64,000 nt of DNA from Marinobacter sp. (GCF_014859525.1 NZ_JACUUB010000006.1:25216-89215); one strand, 5' to 3'; numbered from the stretch's first letter, positions 39,540-51,558 are shown. A program made the numbers and translations. Notes: generated by a model not told the origin, from the sequence alone.

Positions 39540-39729
39540 CCAAAGGCTTATAGTCATAAGTCTTATCGAGGTTCAAACTTATGCACTCTGTCTGGTCGCC
39601 TTACCCAGGAAACCGGGCAGTGTCGCTGAGTATAAAAATCACTGGGGACGGAAAACATCCTTGCAGGGTGTGGTGGCCATAAGTCATGCCGTAATATCCC
39701 GTATTGACTGAGATTTACCCCTGGACCAC

Positions 39730-39735
39730 TATACT
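39730..39735 (+). promoter_or_regulatory. Possible -10 element of a sucA promoter
   Basis: TATACT 36 bases before the sucA ATG. The nearest -35-like TTGACT (39704-39709) is 20 bp upstream, too far for an ideal promoter, so this is tentative. Confidence 0.3.
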
Positions 39736-39771
39736 CGCTCCCCCGCACCAGCCCAAGGTGAGCTATTCAAA

Positions 39772-42609
39772 ATGCAAGAAAGCATCATGGAGCAGTTATG
39801 GCAGACTTCCCACTTGCAGGGTGGGAATCTGGCCTATGTTGAACAGCTTTTTGAAACCTACCTGACAGACCCCAATGCAATTCCTGAAGAGTGGCGGAGT
39901 TACTTTGACAAGCTCCCCAGCGTGGATGGCCATCATGGCCGTGACGTTGTGCACTCGACCATCCGTGAACAGTTCGAACACATTTCCCGTAATCAGCGTT
40001 TTCTGGCAACCAGTGGCGTTCCTGCCAGTGCCACTACGGACGCTGACAAAAAACAGATCCGTGTTCTTCAGCTGATTAACGCCTACCGGTTTCGCGGCCA
40101 TCAGGAATCCACGCTCGACCCCCTGGGTGTCTGGCAGCGAGAGTCTGTTGAAGATCTTGATCCGTCCTTTCATGAATTGGGCGAGTCGGATCTTGATCTG
40201 GAGTTCCAGACAGGTTCCCTGAATTTTGGTTCCGAGACCATGAAGCTCGGAGACATCGTTGATGGTTTGCGCCAGACCTACTGCAAGACCATTGGCGCTG
40301 AATACATGCACGTGGTTGATACCCGCATCAAGCGCTGGTTTCAACAGCGCATGGAGCCGGTTCGGTCGCGTCCGGAGTACGAGGCGCAAACTCGAAAGCA
40401 CCTACTGGAACGCCTGACAGCAGCAGAAGGTCTTGAAAAATACCTCGGCTCCCGTTATCCGGGTGTTAAGCGGTTTGGTCTGGAAGGGGGCGAAAGCCTG
40501 ATTCCATGCCTGGACGAGTTGATTCAGCGTGCCGGTTCCTACGGCACCAAGGAAATTGTTCTGGGTATGGCTCACCGTGGCCGCCTGAACGTACTGATCA
40601 ATACGCTGGGCAAGAATCCGAAAGAGCTGTTCGATGAGTTCGAGGGTAAAAAACTCGCGGATTCTGGCTCCGGTGACGTTAAATACCATCAGGGCTTTTC
40701 GTCTAACGTGATGACATCCGGTGGCGAAGTGCACCTGGCGATGGCGTTCAACCCGTCGCACCTTGAAATTGTCTCCCCGGTAGTGGTTGGTTCGGTTCGC
40801 GCTCGGCAAGACCGTCGCGGCGACACCGATGGCAGCAAGGTGTTACCGATCGTTATGCACGGCGACGCAGCGTTTGCAGGCCAGGGTGTGGTGATGGAAA
40901 CCTTTCAGATGTCCCAAACCCGGGGCTTTGGAGTGGGTGGTACGGTTCACATTGTGATTAATAACCAAGTGGGCTTCACCACCAGCAAGCAAGAAGATGC
41001 TCGCTCGACAGAATACTGTACCGATGTCGCAAAAATGGTTCAGGCGCCCATTCTGCACGTAAACGCAGATGATCCTGAAGCGGTCATGTTTGTGACTCAG
41101 ATGGCTATGGATTACCGCAATGAATTCAAGCGGGACGTGGTTATCGATCTGGTGTGTTATCGCCGTCGCGGCCATAACGAGGCCGATGAACCAGCAGCCA
41201 CTCAGCCGGTGATGTACGAGAAGATTCGCAAGCTCAAAACGACTCGCGGCCTATACGCAGAGCATTTGATCGAAGCGGGTGTGATCAGTGAGGACGAAGC
41301 CAAGCAGATGGAAATGGACTATCGTGACGCGCTGGATAAAGGCGAGCATGTGGTCAAATCGTTGGTTAAAGAGCCTAACAAAGAACTTTACGTGGATTGG
41401 GCTCCGTATCTTGGCCATGAGTGGACAGCCAAGTGCAAGACCAGTGTTGCGCAGAAGACGGTTCAAAAGCTTGGCAAAAAGTTAACAGATGTACCTGAGG
41501 GCTTTAGCGTTCAGCGCCAGGTGTCCAAGATCGTTAACGATCGCGAGAAGATGACGGCGGGTGTATTGCCCCTGAACTGGGGCTACGGCGAGATGATGGC
41601 GTATGCCACGCTTCTTAACGAGGGGCACCCGATCCGTCTGGTCGGTCAGGACGTTGGACGTGGTACCTTCTCCCACCGTCACGCGGTACTGCACAACCAA
41701 AAAGACGGCTCAACGCATGTCTCCCTGCAAGAAATGTCTGAAGATCAGCCCAAGTTTGATATTTATGATTCGCTTCTTTCCGAAGAAGCCGTCATGGCGT
41801 TCGAATACGGCTACTCAACCACCAAGCCGGATGCACTGATTGTCTGGGAAGCGCAGTTCGGCGATTTCGCCAACGGTGCACAGGTGGTTATTGATCAGTT
41901 CCTGACCAGTGGCGAGCATAAATGGGGCCGCTTGTGTGGCCTGACATTGCTGCTGCCGCACGGTTATGAAGGGCAGGGGCCTGAGCACAGCTCGGCTCGT
42001 ATGGAGCGTTTCCTGCAGCTGTGTGCTGAACACAATATTCAGGTTTGCGTACCAACCACTCCATCGCAGGTGTTCCACATGCTGCGTCGACAGGTTAAGC
42101 GGCCGCTGCGTAAGCCCTTGGTTGCGATTACACCTAAAAGCCTGTTGCGTCATAAAGAAGCCATCTCTGGCCTTGATGACCTGACGTCCGGCACCTTTCA
42201 GACCGTACTGCCTGAGAAAGAGCCCATCGATCTGAAGAAGGTAACGCGACTGGTCCTGTGCAGTGGCAAGGTGTATTACGATCTGTTGGAGAAAAAGAAA
42301 GCAGATGAACGTGAAGACGTTGCCCTCGTTCGAATTGAACAGCTGTACCCATTCCCGGCTGACGATCTGGATGAAATTCTGGGCCAGTACCCCAAGCTCA
42401 AGCATGTGGTCTGGTGCCAGGAAGAGCCAATGAACCAGGGCGCCTGGTACTGTAGCCAGCATCATATGCGCAATGCGCTGCAGCGCCTTAACCCGAAACT
42501 CCACCTTCAGTATGCCGGTCGTGACGCTTCCGCTGCTCCTGCGTGTGGGCACATGTCTGTGCACATCGAAGAGCAGAAGAAACTGGTTAACGACGCGTTC
42601 GAAATCTGA
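39772..42609 (+). CDS. sucA: 2-oxoglutarate dehydrogenase E1 component
   Basis: A 945-residue thiamine-diphosphate enzyme that decarboxylates 2-oxoglutarate and passes succinyl groups to E2. Visible: N-terminal E2-binding segment (NLAYVEQLFETYLTDPNAIPEEW), the EGGESLIPCLDELI region, GMAHRGRLNVL, ThDP-binding GDAAFAGQGVV to NNQVGFT, and the C-terminal transketolase-like half (GQDVGRGTFSHRHAVL). ATG 39772 follows AAGGTGAG. sucB begins 25 bp on. Confidence 0.97.
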   Translation: MQESIMEQLWQTSHLQGGNLAYVEQLFETYLTDPNAIPEEWRSYFDKLPSVDGHHGRDVVHSTIREQFEHISRNQRFLATSGVPASATTDADKKQIRVLQLINAYRFRGHQESTLDPLGVWQRESVEDLDPSFHELGESDLDLEFQTGSLNFGSETMKLGDIVDGLRQTYCKTIGAEYMHVVDTRIKRWFQQRMEPVRSRPEYEAQTRKHLLERLTAAEGLEKYLGSRYPGVKRFGLEGGESLIPCLDELIQRAGSYGTKEIVLGMAHRGRLNVLINTLGKNPKELFDEFEGKKLADSGSGDVKYHQGFSSNVMTSGGEVHLAMAFNPSHLEIVSPVVVGSVRARQDRRGDTDGSKVLPIVMHGDAAFAGQGVVMETFQMSQTRGFGVGGTVHIVINNQVGFTTSKQEDARSTEYCTDVAKMVQAPILHVNADDPEAVMFVTQMAMDYRNEFKRDVVIDLVCYRRRGHNEADEPAATQPVMYEKIRKLKTTRGLYAEHLIEAGVISEDEAKQMEMDYRDALDKGEHVVKSLVKEPNKELYVDWAPYLGHEWTAKCKTSVAQKTVQKLGKKLTDVPEGFSVQRQVSKIVNDREKMTAGVLPLNWGYGEMMAYATLLNEGHPIRLVGQDVGRGTFSHRHAVLHNQKDGSTHVSLQEMSEDQPKFDIYDSLLSEEAVMAFEYGYSTTKPDALIVWEAQFGDFANGAQVVIDQFLTSGEHKWGRLCGLTLLLPHGYEGQGPEHSSARMERFLQLCAEHNIQVCVPTTPSQVFHMLRRQVKRPLRKPLVAITPKSLLRHKEAISGLDDLTSGTFQTVLPEKEPIDLKKVTRLVLCSGKVYYDLLEKKKADEREDVALVRIEQLYPFPADDLDEILGQYPKLKHVVWCQEEPMNQGAWYCSQHHMRNALQRLNPKLHLQYAGRDASAAPACGHMSVHIEEQKKLVNDAFEI

Positions 42610-42634
42610 CGAGCTACCGAACTAAGGATCCGTA

Positions 42635-43852
42635 ATGTCAACAGAGATTAAAGCCCCAGTTTTCCCTGAGTCGGTCGCCGAAGGCACCGTCGCAACCTGG
42701 CACAAGCAGCCGGGTGAAGCCTGTTCCCGTGACGAACTGATTGTCGATATTGAGACCGACAAGGTAGTCCTTGAAGTGGTTGCACCGGCTGACGGTGTGA
42801 TTGAAGAGATTCTCAAGGGTGAAGGCGACACTTGCGAAAGTGGTGAAGTGATCGGCAAATTCAAGGAAGGCGCTGCGGGTGAGTCCAAGCCTGCAGAAAG
42901 TAAGCCTGAAGCCAAAGCCGAGGCACCGAAAGAGGAATCTGCCACTGCGGCCTCCGACGACGCCATTCTGAGCCCGGCTGCCCGTAAGCTGGCTGAAGAA
43001 AACAACGTTGATCCGGCCGCCGTGAAGGGCACCGGAAAAGATGGCCGCGTTACCAAGGAAGACGTTCAGAACCACGTTGCCTCCGGTAAACCAGCGGCTC
43101 CGGCAGCGGCTAAACCAGCCGCTATGCCAGAGGTCAACATGGCTTCAGGCGAGCGTCCGGAAAAGCGCGTTCCTATGACTCGTCTGCGTGCCAGCATTGC
43201 CAAGCGTCTGGTGGAAGCACAGCAGACTGCAGCCATGCTGACTACCTTCAACGAAGTCAACATGGCGCCGATCATGGAGCTGCGCAAGCAGTACCAGGAT
43301 AGCTTCGTGAAGCGTCATGGTATCAAGCTGGGCTTCATGTCGTTCTTTACCAAAGCGGCAACTGAGGCTTTGAAGCGGTTCCCGGCGGTGAACGCTTCTA
43401 TCGATGGCAGCGACATGGTGTATCACGGTTATCAGGATATTGGTGTAGCCGTTTCCACTGATCGTGGACTGGTTGTGCCCGTGGTTCGTGACGTCGACGC
43501 ACTCGGTCTGGCCGACATCGAAAAGAAAATTGTGGAATACGGCACCAAGGCCAAAGACGGCAAGCTCGGCATTGAAGACATGACCGGTGGTACCTTCACC
43601 ATTACTAACGGTGGCATCTTCGGCTCTCTGATCTCGACGCCGATTCTGAACCCACCGCAGACGGCCATTCTAGGCATGCACAAGATCCAGGAGCGCCCGA
43701 TGGCGGTCAACGGTAAGGTCGAAATTCAGCCGATGATGTACCTTGCGCTGTCTTACGATCACCGTATGGTTGATGGCAAAGAAGCTGTGCAGTTCCTGGT
43801 CGCGATCAAGGAAATGCTGGAAGACCCGGCGCGTATTCTGCTGGACGTGTGA
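42635..43852 (+). CDS. sucB: Dihydrolipoyl succinyltransferase (E2 of 2-oxoglutarate dehydrogenase)
   Basis: A 405-residue E2 core protein. Lipoyl domain (1-78) with attachment Lys43 in [11 protein letters not shown]; an Ala/Pro/Glu-rich linker; peripheral subunit-binding domain (about 107-145; [19 protein letters not shown]); and catalytic domain with His376 and Asp380 in [10 protein letters not shown] second alanine-proline linker ([12 protein letters not shown]) precedes the catalytic domain. Transcribed with sucA and lpd. Confidence 0.97.
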   Translation: MSTEIKAPVFPESVAEGTVATWHKQPGEACSRDELIVDIETDKVVLEVVAPADGVIEEILKGEGDTCESGEVIGKFKEGAAGESKPAESKPEAKAEAPKEESATAASDDAILSPAARKLAEENNVDPAAVKGTGKDGRVTKEDVQNHVASGKPAAPAAAKPAAMPEVNMASGERPEKRVPMTRLRASIAKRLVEAQQTAAMLTTFNEVNMAPIMELRKQYQDSFVKRHGIKLGFMSFFTKAATEALKRFPAVNASIDGSDMVYHGYQDIGVAVSTDRGLVVPVVRDVDALGLADIEKKIVEYGTKAKDGKLGIEDMTGGTFTITNGGIFGSLISTPILNPPQTAILGMHKIQERPMAVNGKVEIQPMMYLALSYDHRMVDGKEAVQFLVAIKEMLEDPARILLDV

Positions 43853-43884
43853 ACTGACACTTAACGAATCGGAAAACGGGATAA

Positions 43885-45330
<1,446 letters not shown>

Positions 45331-45345
45331 CGCAAGACCGGAAGT

Positions 45346-45369
45346 CGGGGCGCCAGTGAAGGCGCCCCG
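45346..45369 (+). terminator. Hairpin between lpd and sucC
   Basis: CGGGGCGCC and GGCGCCCCG form a perfect 9-bp stem with a 6-base loop 15 bases after lpd. No T-run follows. The 196-bp gap (45331-45526) has no gene; the hairpin may end or stabilise the sucAB-lpd transcript. Confidence 0.5.
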
Positions 45370-45526
45370 CTGCCATCAAAACGGCAGGTTTCCGGGTGCG
45401 TAACCGGTGGGTAAAGGTGATCCCTTACCCGCCAGAACGAATTCGCTCAAGGTGCGCCAATGGCGTTGCGCCTGCGGGTTCTTTTCCGTACGTGGTTATC
45501 CTCCATCAAATGACGGGACACTAACT

Positions 45527-46693
45527 ATGAATTTGCACGAATATCAGGGCAAGCAGCTGTTTGCTGAATACGGGCTGCCGGTATCTAAGGGTATCGCCTG
45601 CGATACTCCGAAAGAAGCAGTCGATGCGGCTGGTGAAATCGGTGGTGACGCATGGGTTGTCAAGGCACAGGTTCACGCGGGTGGTCGCGGCAAGGCTGGC
45701 GGTGTAAAGCTGGTCAAGAGCAAAGAAGAGATCCGTGAGTTTGCCGAAAAGTGGTTGGGTCAGAAGCTGGTCACCTACCAGACAGATGAACATGGCCAGC
45801 CGGTCAGCAAGATTCTGGTTGAATCCCTCACCGACATTGATCAGGAACTGTACCTGGGCGCGGTAGTTGACCGCGGTACCCGTCGTATCGTGTTCATGGC
45901 GTCTACTGAAGGCGGCGTGGAAATTGAGAAGGTTGCAGAAGAAACGCCTGAGAAAATTCTGAAGGCCGAAGTGGACCCGCTGGTTGGCGCTCAGCCATAC
46001 CAGGGTCGTGAGCTGGCCTTTAAACTTGGCCTGGAAGGCAAACAAATCGGTCAGTTCACCAAGATCTTTATGGGCCTGGCGAAACTGTTCGAAGATTGCG
46101 ATCTGGCGCTGGTTGAAATCAACCCCCTGGTTATTACTCCGGCAGGCGATCTGCATTGCCTGGACGCCAAACTCGGCGTAGACGGCAACGCACTGTATCG
46201 CCAGAAGAAGATTCATGAAATGCACGATCCTTCTCAGGAAGATTCCCGTGAAGCCGAAGCGGCCAAGTGGGAACTCAACTACGTAGCCCTGGAAGGCAAC
46301 ATCGGTTGCATGGTTAATGGCGCTGGTCTGGCCATGGGCACCATGGACATCATCAAGTTGTCTGGCGGTCGCCCTGCGAACTTCCTGGACGTTGGCGGCG
46401 GTGCCACCAAAGAGCGCGTTTCTGAAGCGTTCAAGATCATCCTGTCTGACGACAATGTACAAGCCGTACTGGTTAACATCTTCGGTGGTATCGTTCGCTG
46501 CGACATGATCGCAGAAGGCATCATTGGTGCGGTCAAGGAAGTGGGCGTCAAGGTTCCTGTGGTCGTTCGCCTGGAAGGCAACAACGCCGAACTGGGTATC
46601 AAGGTACTGGCTGACAGTGGCCTGAACATCATCGCCGCCACCAGTCTGGCGGATGCCGCAGAGCAAGTCGTTAAAGCCGCAGGGGGTAAATAA
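45527..46693 (+). CDS. sucC: Succinyl-CoA ligase beta subunit
   Basis: A 388-residue ATP-grasp subunit that couples succinyl-CoA breakdown to ATP or GTP synthesis. It starts [18 protein letters not shown], has the nucleotide-binding [26 protein letters not shown], and C-terminal [16 protein letters not shown] with [18 protein letters not shown] 45527 gives the E. coli length; the frame is open to 45407 in the gap. Its TAA overlaps the sucD ATG by one base. Confidence 0.97.
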   Translation: MNLHEYQGKQLFAEYGLPVSKGIACDTPKEAVDAAGEIGGDAWVVKAQVHAGGRGKAGGVKLVKSKEEIREFAEKWLGQKLVTYQTDEHGQPVSKILVESLTDIDQELYLGAVVDRGTRRIVFMASTEGGVEIEKVAEETPEKILKAEVDPLVGAQPYQGRELAFKLGLEGKQIGQFTKIFMGLAKLFEDCDLALVEINPLVITPAGDLHCLDAKLGVDGNALYRQKKIHEMHDPSQEDSREAEAAKWELNYVALEGNIGCMVNGAGLAMGTMDIIKLSGGRPANFLDVGGGATKERVSEAFKIILSDDNVQAVLVNIFGGIVRCDMIAEGIIGAVKEVGVKVPVVVRLEGNNAELGIKVLADSGLNIIAATSLADAAEQVVKAAGGK

Positions 46694-47565
46694 TGAGCAT
46701 CCTGATCAATAAAGACACCAAAGTTATCTGCCAGGGCTTTACCGGCGCGCAGGGTACTTTCCACTCTGAGCAAGCCATTGAATACGGCACCAAGATGGTT
46801 GGTGGCGTCAGCCCCGGCAAAGGTGGCACCCAGCACCTGGGCCTGCCTGTGTTCAACACCGTCCGTGAAGCGGTTGAGCAGACCGGCGCAGAAGCGACTG
46901 TTATCTACGTACCCGCTCCGTTCTGTAAAGATGCCATCATTGAAGCTGCAGACGCCGGCATCCAGCTGATCGTGTGCATCACCGAAGGCATCCCGACCAT
47001 CGATATGCTGTACGCGAAAGAATACGTTGATCGCAAAGGCGTCCGCATGATCGGTCCGAACTGCCCGGGTGTGATTACCCCGGGTGAATGCAAGATCGGC
47101 ATCATGCCGGGCCACATTCACAAGCCAGGCAAAGTCGGTATTGTGTCCCGTTCAGGCACTCTGACTTACGAAGCGGTCAAGCAGACCACAGACTTCGGCT
47201 ATGGCCAGTCTACCTGTGTAGGCATTGGTGGTGATCCGATTCCGGGTTCCAACTTCATCGATATTCTTCAGCTTCTGCAGGACGATCCGCAGACTGAGGC
47301 CATCGTGATGATCGGTGAGATTGGTGGCACGGCTGAAGAAGAAGCCGCCGCGTTCATCAAAGAGCACGTTACCAAGCCTGTGGTTTCTTACATTGCCGGT
47401 GTTACTGCACCTCCAGGCAAGCGTATGGGCCACGCAGGCGCCATCATCTCTGGTGGTAAGGGTACCGCAGACGAGAAGTTTGCGGCTCTGAATGATGCGG
47501 GTGTTAAAACCGTTCGCAGCCTGGCCGAAATTGGCAAGGCACTGAAGGAAGTGACGGGCTGGTAA
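46693..47565 (+). CDS. sucD: Succinyl-CoA ligase alpha subunit
   Basis: A 290-residue subunit carrying the phosphohistidine. It starts [20 protein letters not shown] (CoA-binding Rossmann domain) and has the active-site histidine in [14 protein letters not shown] near residue 246. Its start is fused to the sucC stop (TAATG), ensuring equal synthesis. A strong terminator follows and closes the TCA block. Confidence 0.97.
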   Translation: MSILINKDTKVICQGFTGAQGTFHSEQAIEYGTKMVGGVSPGKGGTQHLGLPVFNTVREAVEQTGAEATVIYVPAPFCKDAIIEAADAGIQLIVCITEGIPTIDMLYAKEYVDRKGVRMIGPNCPGVITPGECKIGIMPGHIHKPGKVGIVSRSGTLTYEAVKQTTDFGYGQSTCVGIGGDPIPGSNFIDILQLLQDDPQTEAIVMIGEIGGTAEEEAAAFIKEHVTKPVVSYIAGVTAPPGKRMGHAGAIISGGKGTADEKFAALNDAGVKTVRSLAEIGKALKEVTGW

Positions 47566-47585
47566 GCCGCTTCACTACCTTGGCC

Positions 47586-47620
47586 AAAACCCCCGGATTC
47601 GAAAGAATTCCGGGGGTTTT
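47586..47620 (+). terminator. Strong Rho-independent terminator after sucD
   Basis: AAAACCCCCGGA and TCCGGGGGTTTT form a long, nearly perfect stem with a GAAA-type loop, ending in TTTT. It lies 20 bases past the sucD stop. Confidence 0.9.
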
Positions 47621-47653
47621 GCGTTATAGGGTCAAGGTTTTACCGGTGTTTGT

Positions 47654-47682
47654 TTAACGCAGGCGGGTGTTACGACTATAAT
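47654..47682 (+). promoter_or_regulatory. Promoter of trpS
   Basis: TTAACG (47654-47659), 17-bp spacer and a perfect TATAAT (47677-47682). The predicted transcript start, near 47689, is downstream of the in-frame ATG at 47681, which therefore cannot be the start codon. Confidence 0.7.
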
Positions 47683-47761
47683 GGCCGGTCTGCTTGATTT
47701 CGGAAGCCTCGTTTTGTGGCTATATCAGGCGCCTAATAAACAGAAAGAAGGAGTTTGTGCT

Positions 47762-48976
47762 TTGAGTTCTGTCGATTCCCAGCAAAGAGTGTTGTCTGGT
47801 ATGCGTCCGACCGGCAAGTTGCACCTCGGCCACTACCACGGTGTGCTGAAAAACTGGGTGAAACTCCAGCACGAGTATGAGTGCTTCTTCTTTGTCGCCG
47901 ACTGGCATGCGTTAACTACTCAGTACGACGACCCCTCCGGTATCGAACAAAGTGTCTGGGACATGGTGATTGACTGGTTGGCCGCCGGCGTTAATCCCGG
48001 GTCTTCCACCATGTTTATTCAGTCTCAGGTTCCTGAGCACGCTGAATTGCACTTGTTGTTATCGATGATTACACCTTTGGGATGGCTGGAGCGCATTCCG
48101 ACTTACAAAGACCAGCAAGAAAAGCTCCGCGAGAAAGACCTGGCCACTTATGGTTTCCTGGGTTATCCATTGTTGCAGACAGCTGACATCCTGATGTACC
48201 GCGCCGGTAAAGTGCCGGTAGGCGCAGATCAGGTGTCCCACGTGGAAGTAACGCGTGAAATCGCTCGTCGATTCAACCACATTTATGGTCGAGAGCCGGG
48301 TTTTGAGGTTCAGGCAGAGGCGGCCATCGTCAAGATGGGTAAAAAGAATGCCAAACTGTATCGCAGCCTGAAAAAGCGCTATCAGGAAGAGGGCAATATG
48401 GAAGCTCTTGAAACCGCCCGCGCCTTGTTGAAGGAGCAGCAGAACATTTCTTTGGGCGATCGTGAGCGTTTGTATGGTTTTATTGAGGGTGGCGGTAAAG
48501 TGATTTTGCCGGAGCCTCAGCCGCTTCTGACACCAGAGTCGAAATTGCCAGGATTGGACGGGCAGAAGATGTCCAAATCCTACAATAACTACATTGGCCT
48601 GCGCGAACAGGCCGACAGCGTATCTCAGAAAATTCGCACCATGCAAACCGATCCTCAACGAGTTCGCCGCACAGATCCGGGCGAGCCGGAAAAGTGCCCG
48701 GTATGGGGCATGCATAAAGTCTACTCGGATGCCAAAACCTGTGAGTGGGTTCAGGAAGGCTGCCGCAGTGCAGGCATTGGTTGTCTGGATTGTAAAACGC
48801 CTCTGATTGATGCGGTCATTGAAGAGCAGCGTCCCCTGCATGAGCGAGCTCGGGAATATGAGAAAAACCCGGATGTGGTGCGTTCAATCCTTGAAGAAGG
48901 TCGTGAAAACGCCCGTGACGCGGCCCGTGATACGCTGGAGGAAGTGCGCGCAGCCATGGGTCTCAGCTACCGCTGA
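47762..48976 (+). CDS. trpS: Tryptophanyl-tRNA synthetase (TTG start)
   Basis: A class Ic synthetase that charges tRNA-Trp. From TTG 47762 it has 404 residues, starting near SSVDSQQRVLSGMRPTGKLHLGHYHG, where GKLHLGHY is the HIGH-like motif; the KMSKS motif is in GQKMSKSYNN. It is longer than the 334-residue E. coli type and belongs to the longer form with an insertion between the motifs, common in Pseudomonas and relatives. AAGGAG lies 8 bases before the TTG, and the promoter overlaps the only upstream ATG, so TTG is well supported. scpA follows after 25 bp. Confidence 0.92.
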   Translation: MSSVDSQQRVLSGMRPTGKLHLGHYHGVLKNWVKLQHEYECFFFVADWHALTTQYDDPSGIEQSVWDMVIDWLAAGVNPGSSTMFIQSQVPEHAELHLLLSMITPLGWLERIPTYKDQQEKLREKDLATYGFLGYPLLQTADILMYRAGKVPVGADQVSHVEVTREIARRFNHIYGREPGFEVQAEAAIVKMGKKNAKLYRSLKKRYQEEGNMEALETARALLKEQQNISLGDRERLYGFIEGGGKVILPEPQPLLTPESKLPGLDGQKMSKSYNNYIGLREQADSVSQKIRTMQTDPQRVRRTDPGEPEKCPVWGMHKVYSDAKTCEWVQEGCRSAGIGCLDCKTPLIDAVIEEQRPLHERAREYEKNPDVVRSILEEGRENARDAARDTLEEVRAAMGLSYR

Positions 48977-49001
48977 GTGTCTGTGATCAGCGGAGAAGGG
49001 C

Positions 49002-49829
49002 ATGACAGACGATACTGACGAATTGGCCAACATGATTCCCGACTCCGGGGAGCAGGTGCCGCTGGCGTTGGTGTCTGGCAAGCCGTTGGTTGATCTGCCG
49101 AAAGATCTCTATATTCCTCCGGATGCCCTGGCAGTGTTTCTTGAAGCCTTCGAGGGGCCTCTGGACCTTTTGCTGTACCTCATTCGGCGCCAGAACATGA
49201 ATATTCTGGACATCGATGTCAGTGAGATTACTCGGCAATACATTGATTATATTGGGGCGGTCGAAGCGTTGCGCTTTGAACTGGCCGCAGAATATCTGGT
49301 GATGGCCGCTACCCTGGCGGAAATCAAGTCGCGCATGCTGCTGCCGCGCCAGGAAAGTGGCGACGACGAAGAACTCGATCCGAGGGCAGAGCTGATACGA
49401 CGCCTGCAGCAGTATGAGCGGTTCAAGAAAGCGGCTGAAGACATTGAGGCTATGCCAAGGATGGAGCGCGACATCTTTTCAGGGTCAGCAGCCTTGCCCG
49501 AAATGCCGTCGTCGCAGCCGCATCCGGAAGTCGACATGAGAGAACTGCTGTTGGCGCTGCATGGGGTGCTCAAGCGTGCCGATCTTTTTACCAGTCATCA
49601 TGTCGAACGAGAGCGGTTGTCCACTCGGGAGCGGATGTCTCACATCCTCTCGGTGCTTCAGGGTGATCGTTTTGTGACGTTTGAAAGCCTGTTCACGATT
49701 GAAGAGGGGCGTCTGGGCGTAGTAGTCAGTTTTCTGGCGACACTTGAGTTGGTGAAAGAACAGTTGATTGAAATTGTGCAGGCTGAGGTTTTAGGTCCTA
49801 TTCATGTGCGGGCCAGGTCTGCCAGCTAA
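49002..49829 (+). CDS. scpA: Segregation and condensation protein A (kleisin)
   Basis: A 275-residue kleisin that bridges the two heads of the Smc dimer. The N-terminal Smc-neck-binding region is FLEAFEGPLDLLLYLIRRQNMNILDIDVSEI (starting near residue 46), followed by YLVMAATLAEIKSRMLLP, an acidic linker, and the C-terminal winged-helix region. The smc gene is in the same window at 53.5 kb, so this organism condenses its chromosome with Smc-ScpAB; MukBEF is the E. coli alternative. Cotranscribed with trpS and scpB. Confidence 0.93.
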   Translation: MTDDTDELANMIPDSGEQVPLALVSGKPLVDLPKDLYIPPDALAVFLEAFEGPLDLLLYLIRRQNMNILDIDVSEITRQYIDYIGAVEALRFELAAEYLVMAATLAEIKSRMLLPRQESGDDEELDPRAELIRRLQQYERFKKAAEDIEAMPRMERDIFSGSAALPEMPSSQPHPEVDMRELLLALHGVLKRADLFTSHHVERERLSTRERMSHILSVLQGDRFVTFESLFTIEEGRLGVVVSFLATLELVKEQLIEIVQAEVLGPIHVRARSAS

Positions 49830-49843
49830 GGGAAAGCCGGAGC

Positions 49844-50509
49844 ATGAACGAAGAGCATCTTGCGCGTATCCAGGCCATTGCTGAAGCCGCCTTGTTGGCT
49901 GCTGGAAAGCCGCTGTCAGTGGAACAGCTGCGTGAACTGTTCACGGAAGATGAGCGACCGGCGCGGCAAGTGATGGAGCACGCTTTAATGCTTCTGGAAA
50001 AGGCGTGTGAAGGGCGCGGGTTTGAACTCAAAAGAGTGGCCAGCGGCTACCGTCTCCAGGTGCGAGCAGAGTTTGCGCCTTGGGTCAGCCGGTTGTTTGA
50101 GGAAAAGCCCCAGCGTTATTCCCGGGCGCTTCTGGAAACTCTGGCACTGATTGCGTATCGCCAGCCGATAACCCGGGGTGAAATCGAAGATATTCGGGGT
50201 GTTACGGTAAGCAGCAATATCATTCGTACGCTGCTTGAGCGAGAGTGGGCGCGAGTGGTGGGGCACCGTGATGTGCCTGGCCGGCCAGCGATGTACGCTA
50301 CCACCAAACAGTTTTTAGACTATTTTAACCTCAACGGCCTTGATCAGCTTCCACCACTGTCGGAGGTGCGGGATCTTGATGAAATTGGCCGGGAAATTGA
50401 AAAGAATATGCAGGGAGAGATTCAGTTTGAGTCCTCCGAAGGTGATAGCCGCAACCAGGACGATCCTCAGGATGGTTCCGCCGCGTTACCGGAACAGACA
50501 ATCCACTGA
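49844..50509 (+). CDS. scpB: Segregation and condensation protein B
   Basis: A 221-residue protein made of two winged-helix domains (about 1-90 and 91-165), shown by ALLEKACEGRGFELKRVASG and LIAYRQPITRGEIEDIRGV. ScpB dimers bind ScpA and regulate the Smc complex. A hydrophilic tail of about 45 residues follows. It starts 14 bp after scpA, with GGAG upstream. Confidence 0.93.
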   Translation: MNEEHLARIQAIAEAALLAAGKPLSVEQLRELFTEDERPARQVMEHALMLLEKACEGRGFELKRVASGYRLQVRAEFAPWVSRLFEEKPQRYSRALLETLALIAYRQPITRGEIEDIRGVTVSSNIIRTLLEREWARVVGHRDVPGRPAMYATTKQFLDYFNLNGLDQLPPLSEVRDLDEIGREIEKNMQGEIQFESSEGDSRNQDDPQDGSAALPEQTIH

Positions 50510-50547
50510 TGCCCTAAGGCCTCAGCTATTCAGTAAGGAAGTATTAC

Positions 50548-51558
50548 ATGGCGGCATCTAGCCCCGGAAAAGCAGGTTCCAGAAGCAAATCCGCCCAAGG
50601 CGACCAATCCGTGCCTGGCGGGCCTGAACGTGTTCAGAAGCTTCTGGCCAGAGCCGGCGTGGGTTCACGTCGGGAAATTGAAGGCTGGATGGAGGCTGGG
50701 CGCCTGCTGGTCAATGGCAAGCCTGTCCAGGCCGGGCAAAAGGCAACCACAGAAGATAAGTTCGAGCTGGACGGTAAGGTGTTGGACGTCGCGTCCGCAG
50801 CTCAGGTGGTTCGTCGAGTGTTGATCTACAACAAACCGGAAGGTGAGGTGACCAGCCGTAAAGATCCGGAGGGCCGGCCCACGGTATTTGACCGCTTGCC
50901 CCGCCTGAAGGATCAGCGCTGGATTTCAATTGGTCGGCTGGATATCAATACCACCGGTTTGGTGATATTCACCACCGACGGTGAGCTGGCAAACCGACTG
51001 ATGCATCCGTCCAGCCAGATTGACCGCGAGTATGCGGTTCGGGTGTTCGGTGAGGTAGACGATGCGATGCAAGCACGGCTGCTGGAAGGTGTGTTGCTGG
51101 AAGACGGCATGGCCAGATTCTCAGACATCTCACCGGCCGGTGGCAGCGGGATCAATCGATGGTTTCACGTTACCCTGCTTGAGGGTCGGAACCGTGAAGT
51201 CCGGCGACTGTGGGAATCGCAGGGAGTCAGGGTTAGTCGCCTGAAGCGTGTTCGTTATGGCCCTATCTTCTTGCCGAGCCGACTGACTTTGGGTAAGTGG
51301 GAAGAACTGGAGCAAAAGGCTGTTGATACCCTAAGCAAGGTGGTCGGCCTGGCTTCGGTAGACATTCCTCAGAAAACACCCAGTGAGCAGGCCGAGCATG
51401 ATCGCAAGCGCCGAAAGAGCCCGGGTAAATCTTTGCAGCGCTCCCGTAAAGGCACTTGGCAGGTAAGCGATTCTGCGCCGGCAAAGTCAAAGCCGAAGCG
51501 TGATGACAGAAAAAGCTCCTTAAAATCAACGAGACCGGCACGCAACAACAGGGGTTGA
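50548..51558 (+). CDS. rluB: 23S rRNA pseudouridine-2605 synthase RluB
   Basis: A 336-residue pseudouridine synthase. It has an S4 RNA-binding domain (about 28-90; VQKLLARAGVGSRREIEGWM), the RluB/RsuA catalytic domain with the aspartate in GRLDINTTGLVIFTTDGEL, and a Lys/Arg/Ser-rich C-terminal tail of about 80 residues. RluB modifies U2605 in 23S rRNA; RluE/RsuA-type relatives are alternatives, but the tail and scpAB neighbourhood point to RluB. It converges on a diguanylate cyclase gene 17 bp away. Confidence 0.9.
   Translation: MAASSPGKAGSRSKSAQGDQSVPGGPERVQKLLARAGVGSRREIEGWMEAGRLLVNGKPVQAGQKATTEDKFELDGKVLDVASAAQVVRRVLIYNKPEGEVTSRKDPEGRPTVFDRLPRLKDQRWISIGRLDINTTGLVIFTTDGELANRLMHPSSQIDREYAVRVFGEVDDAMQARLLEGVLLEDGMARFSDISPAGGSGINRWFHVTLLEGRNREVRRLWESQGVRVSRLKRVRYGPIFLPSRLTLGKWEELEQKAVDTLSKVVGLASVDIPQKTPSEQAEHDRKRRKSPGKSLQRSRKGTWQVSDSAPAKSKPKRDDRKSSLKSTRPARNNRG

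Noticed and set aside
45521..46666. 381-codon minus-strand frame opposite sucC
   Set aside because: Antisense shadow; sucC is certain and the reverse translation resembles no family.
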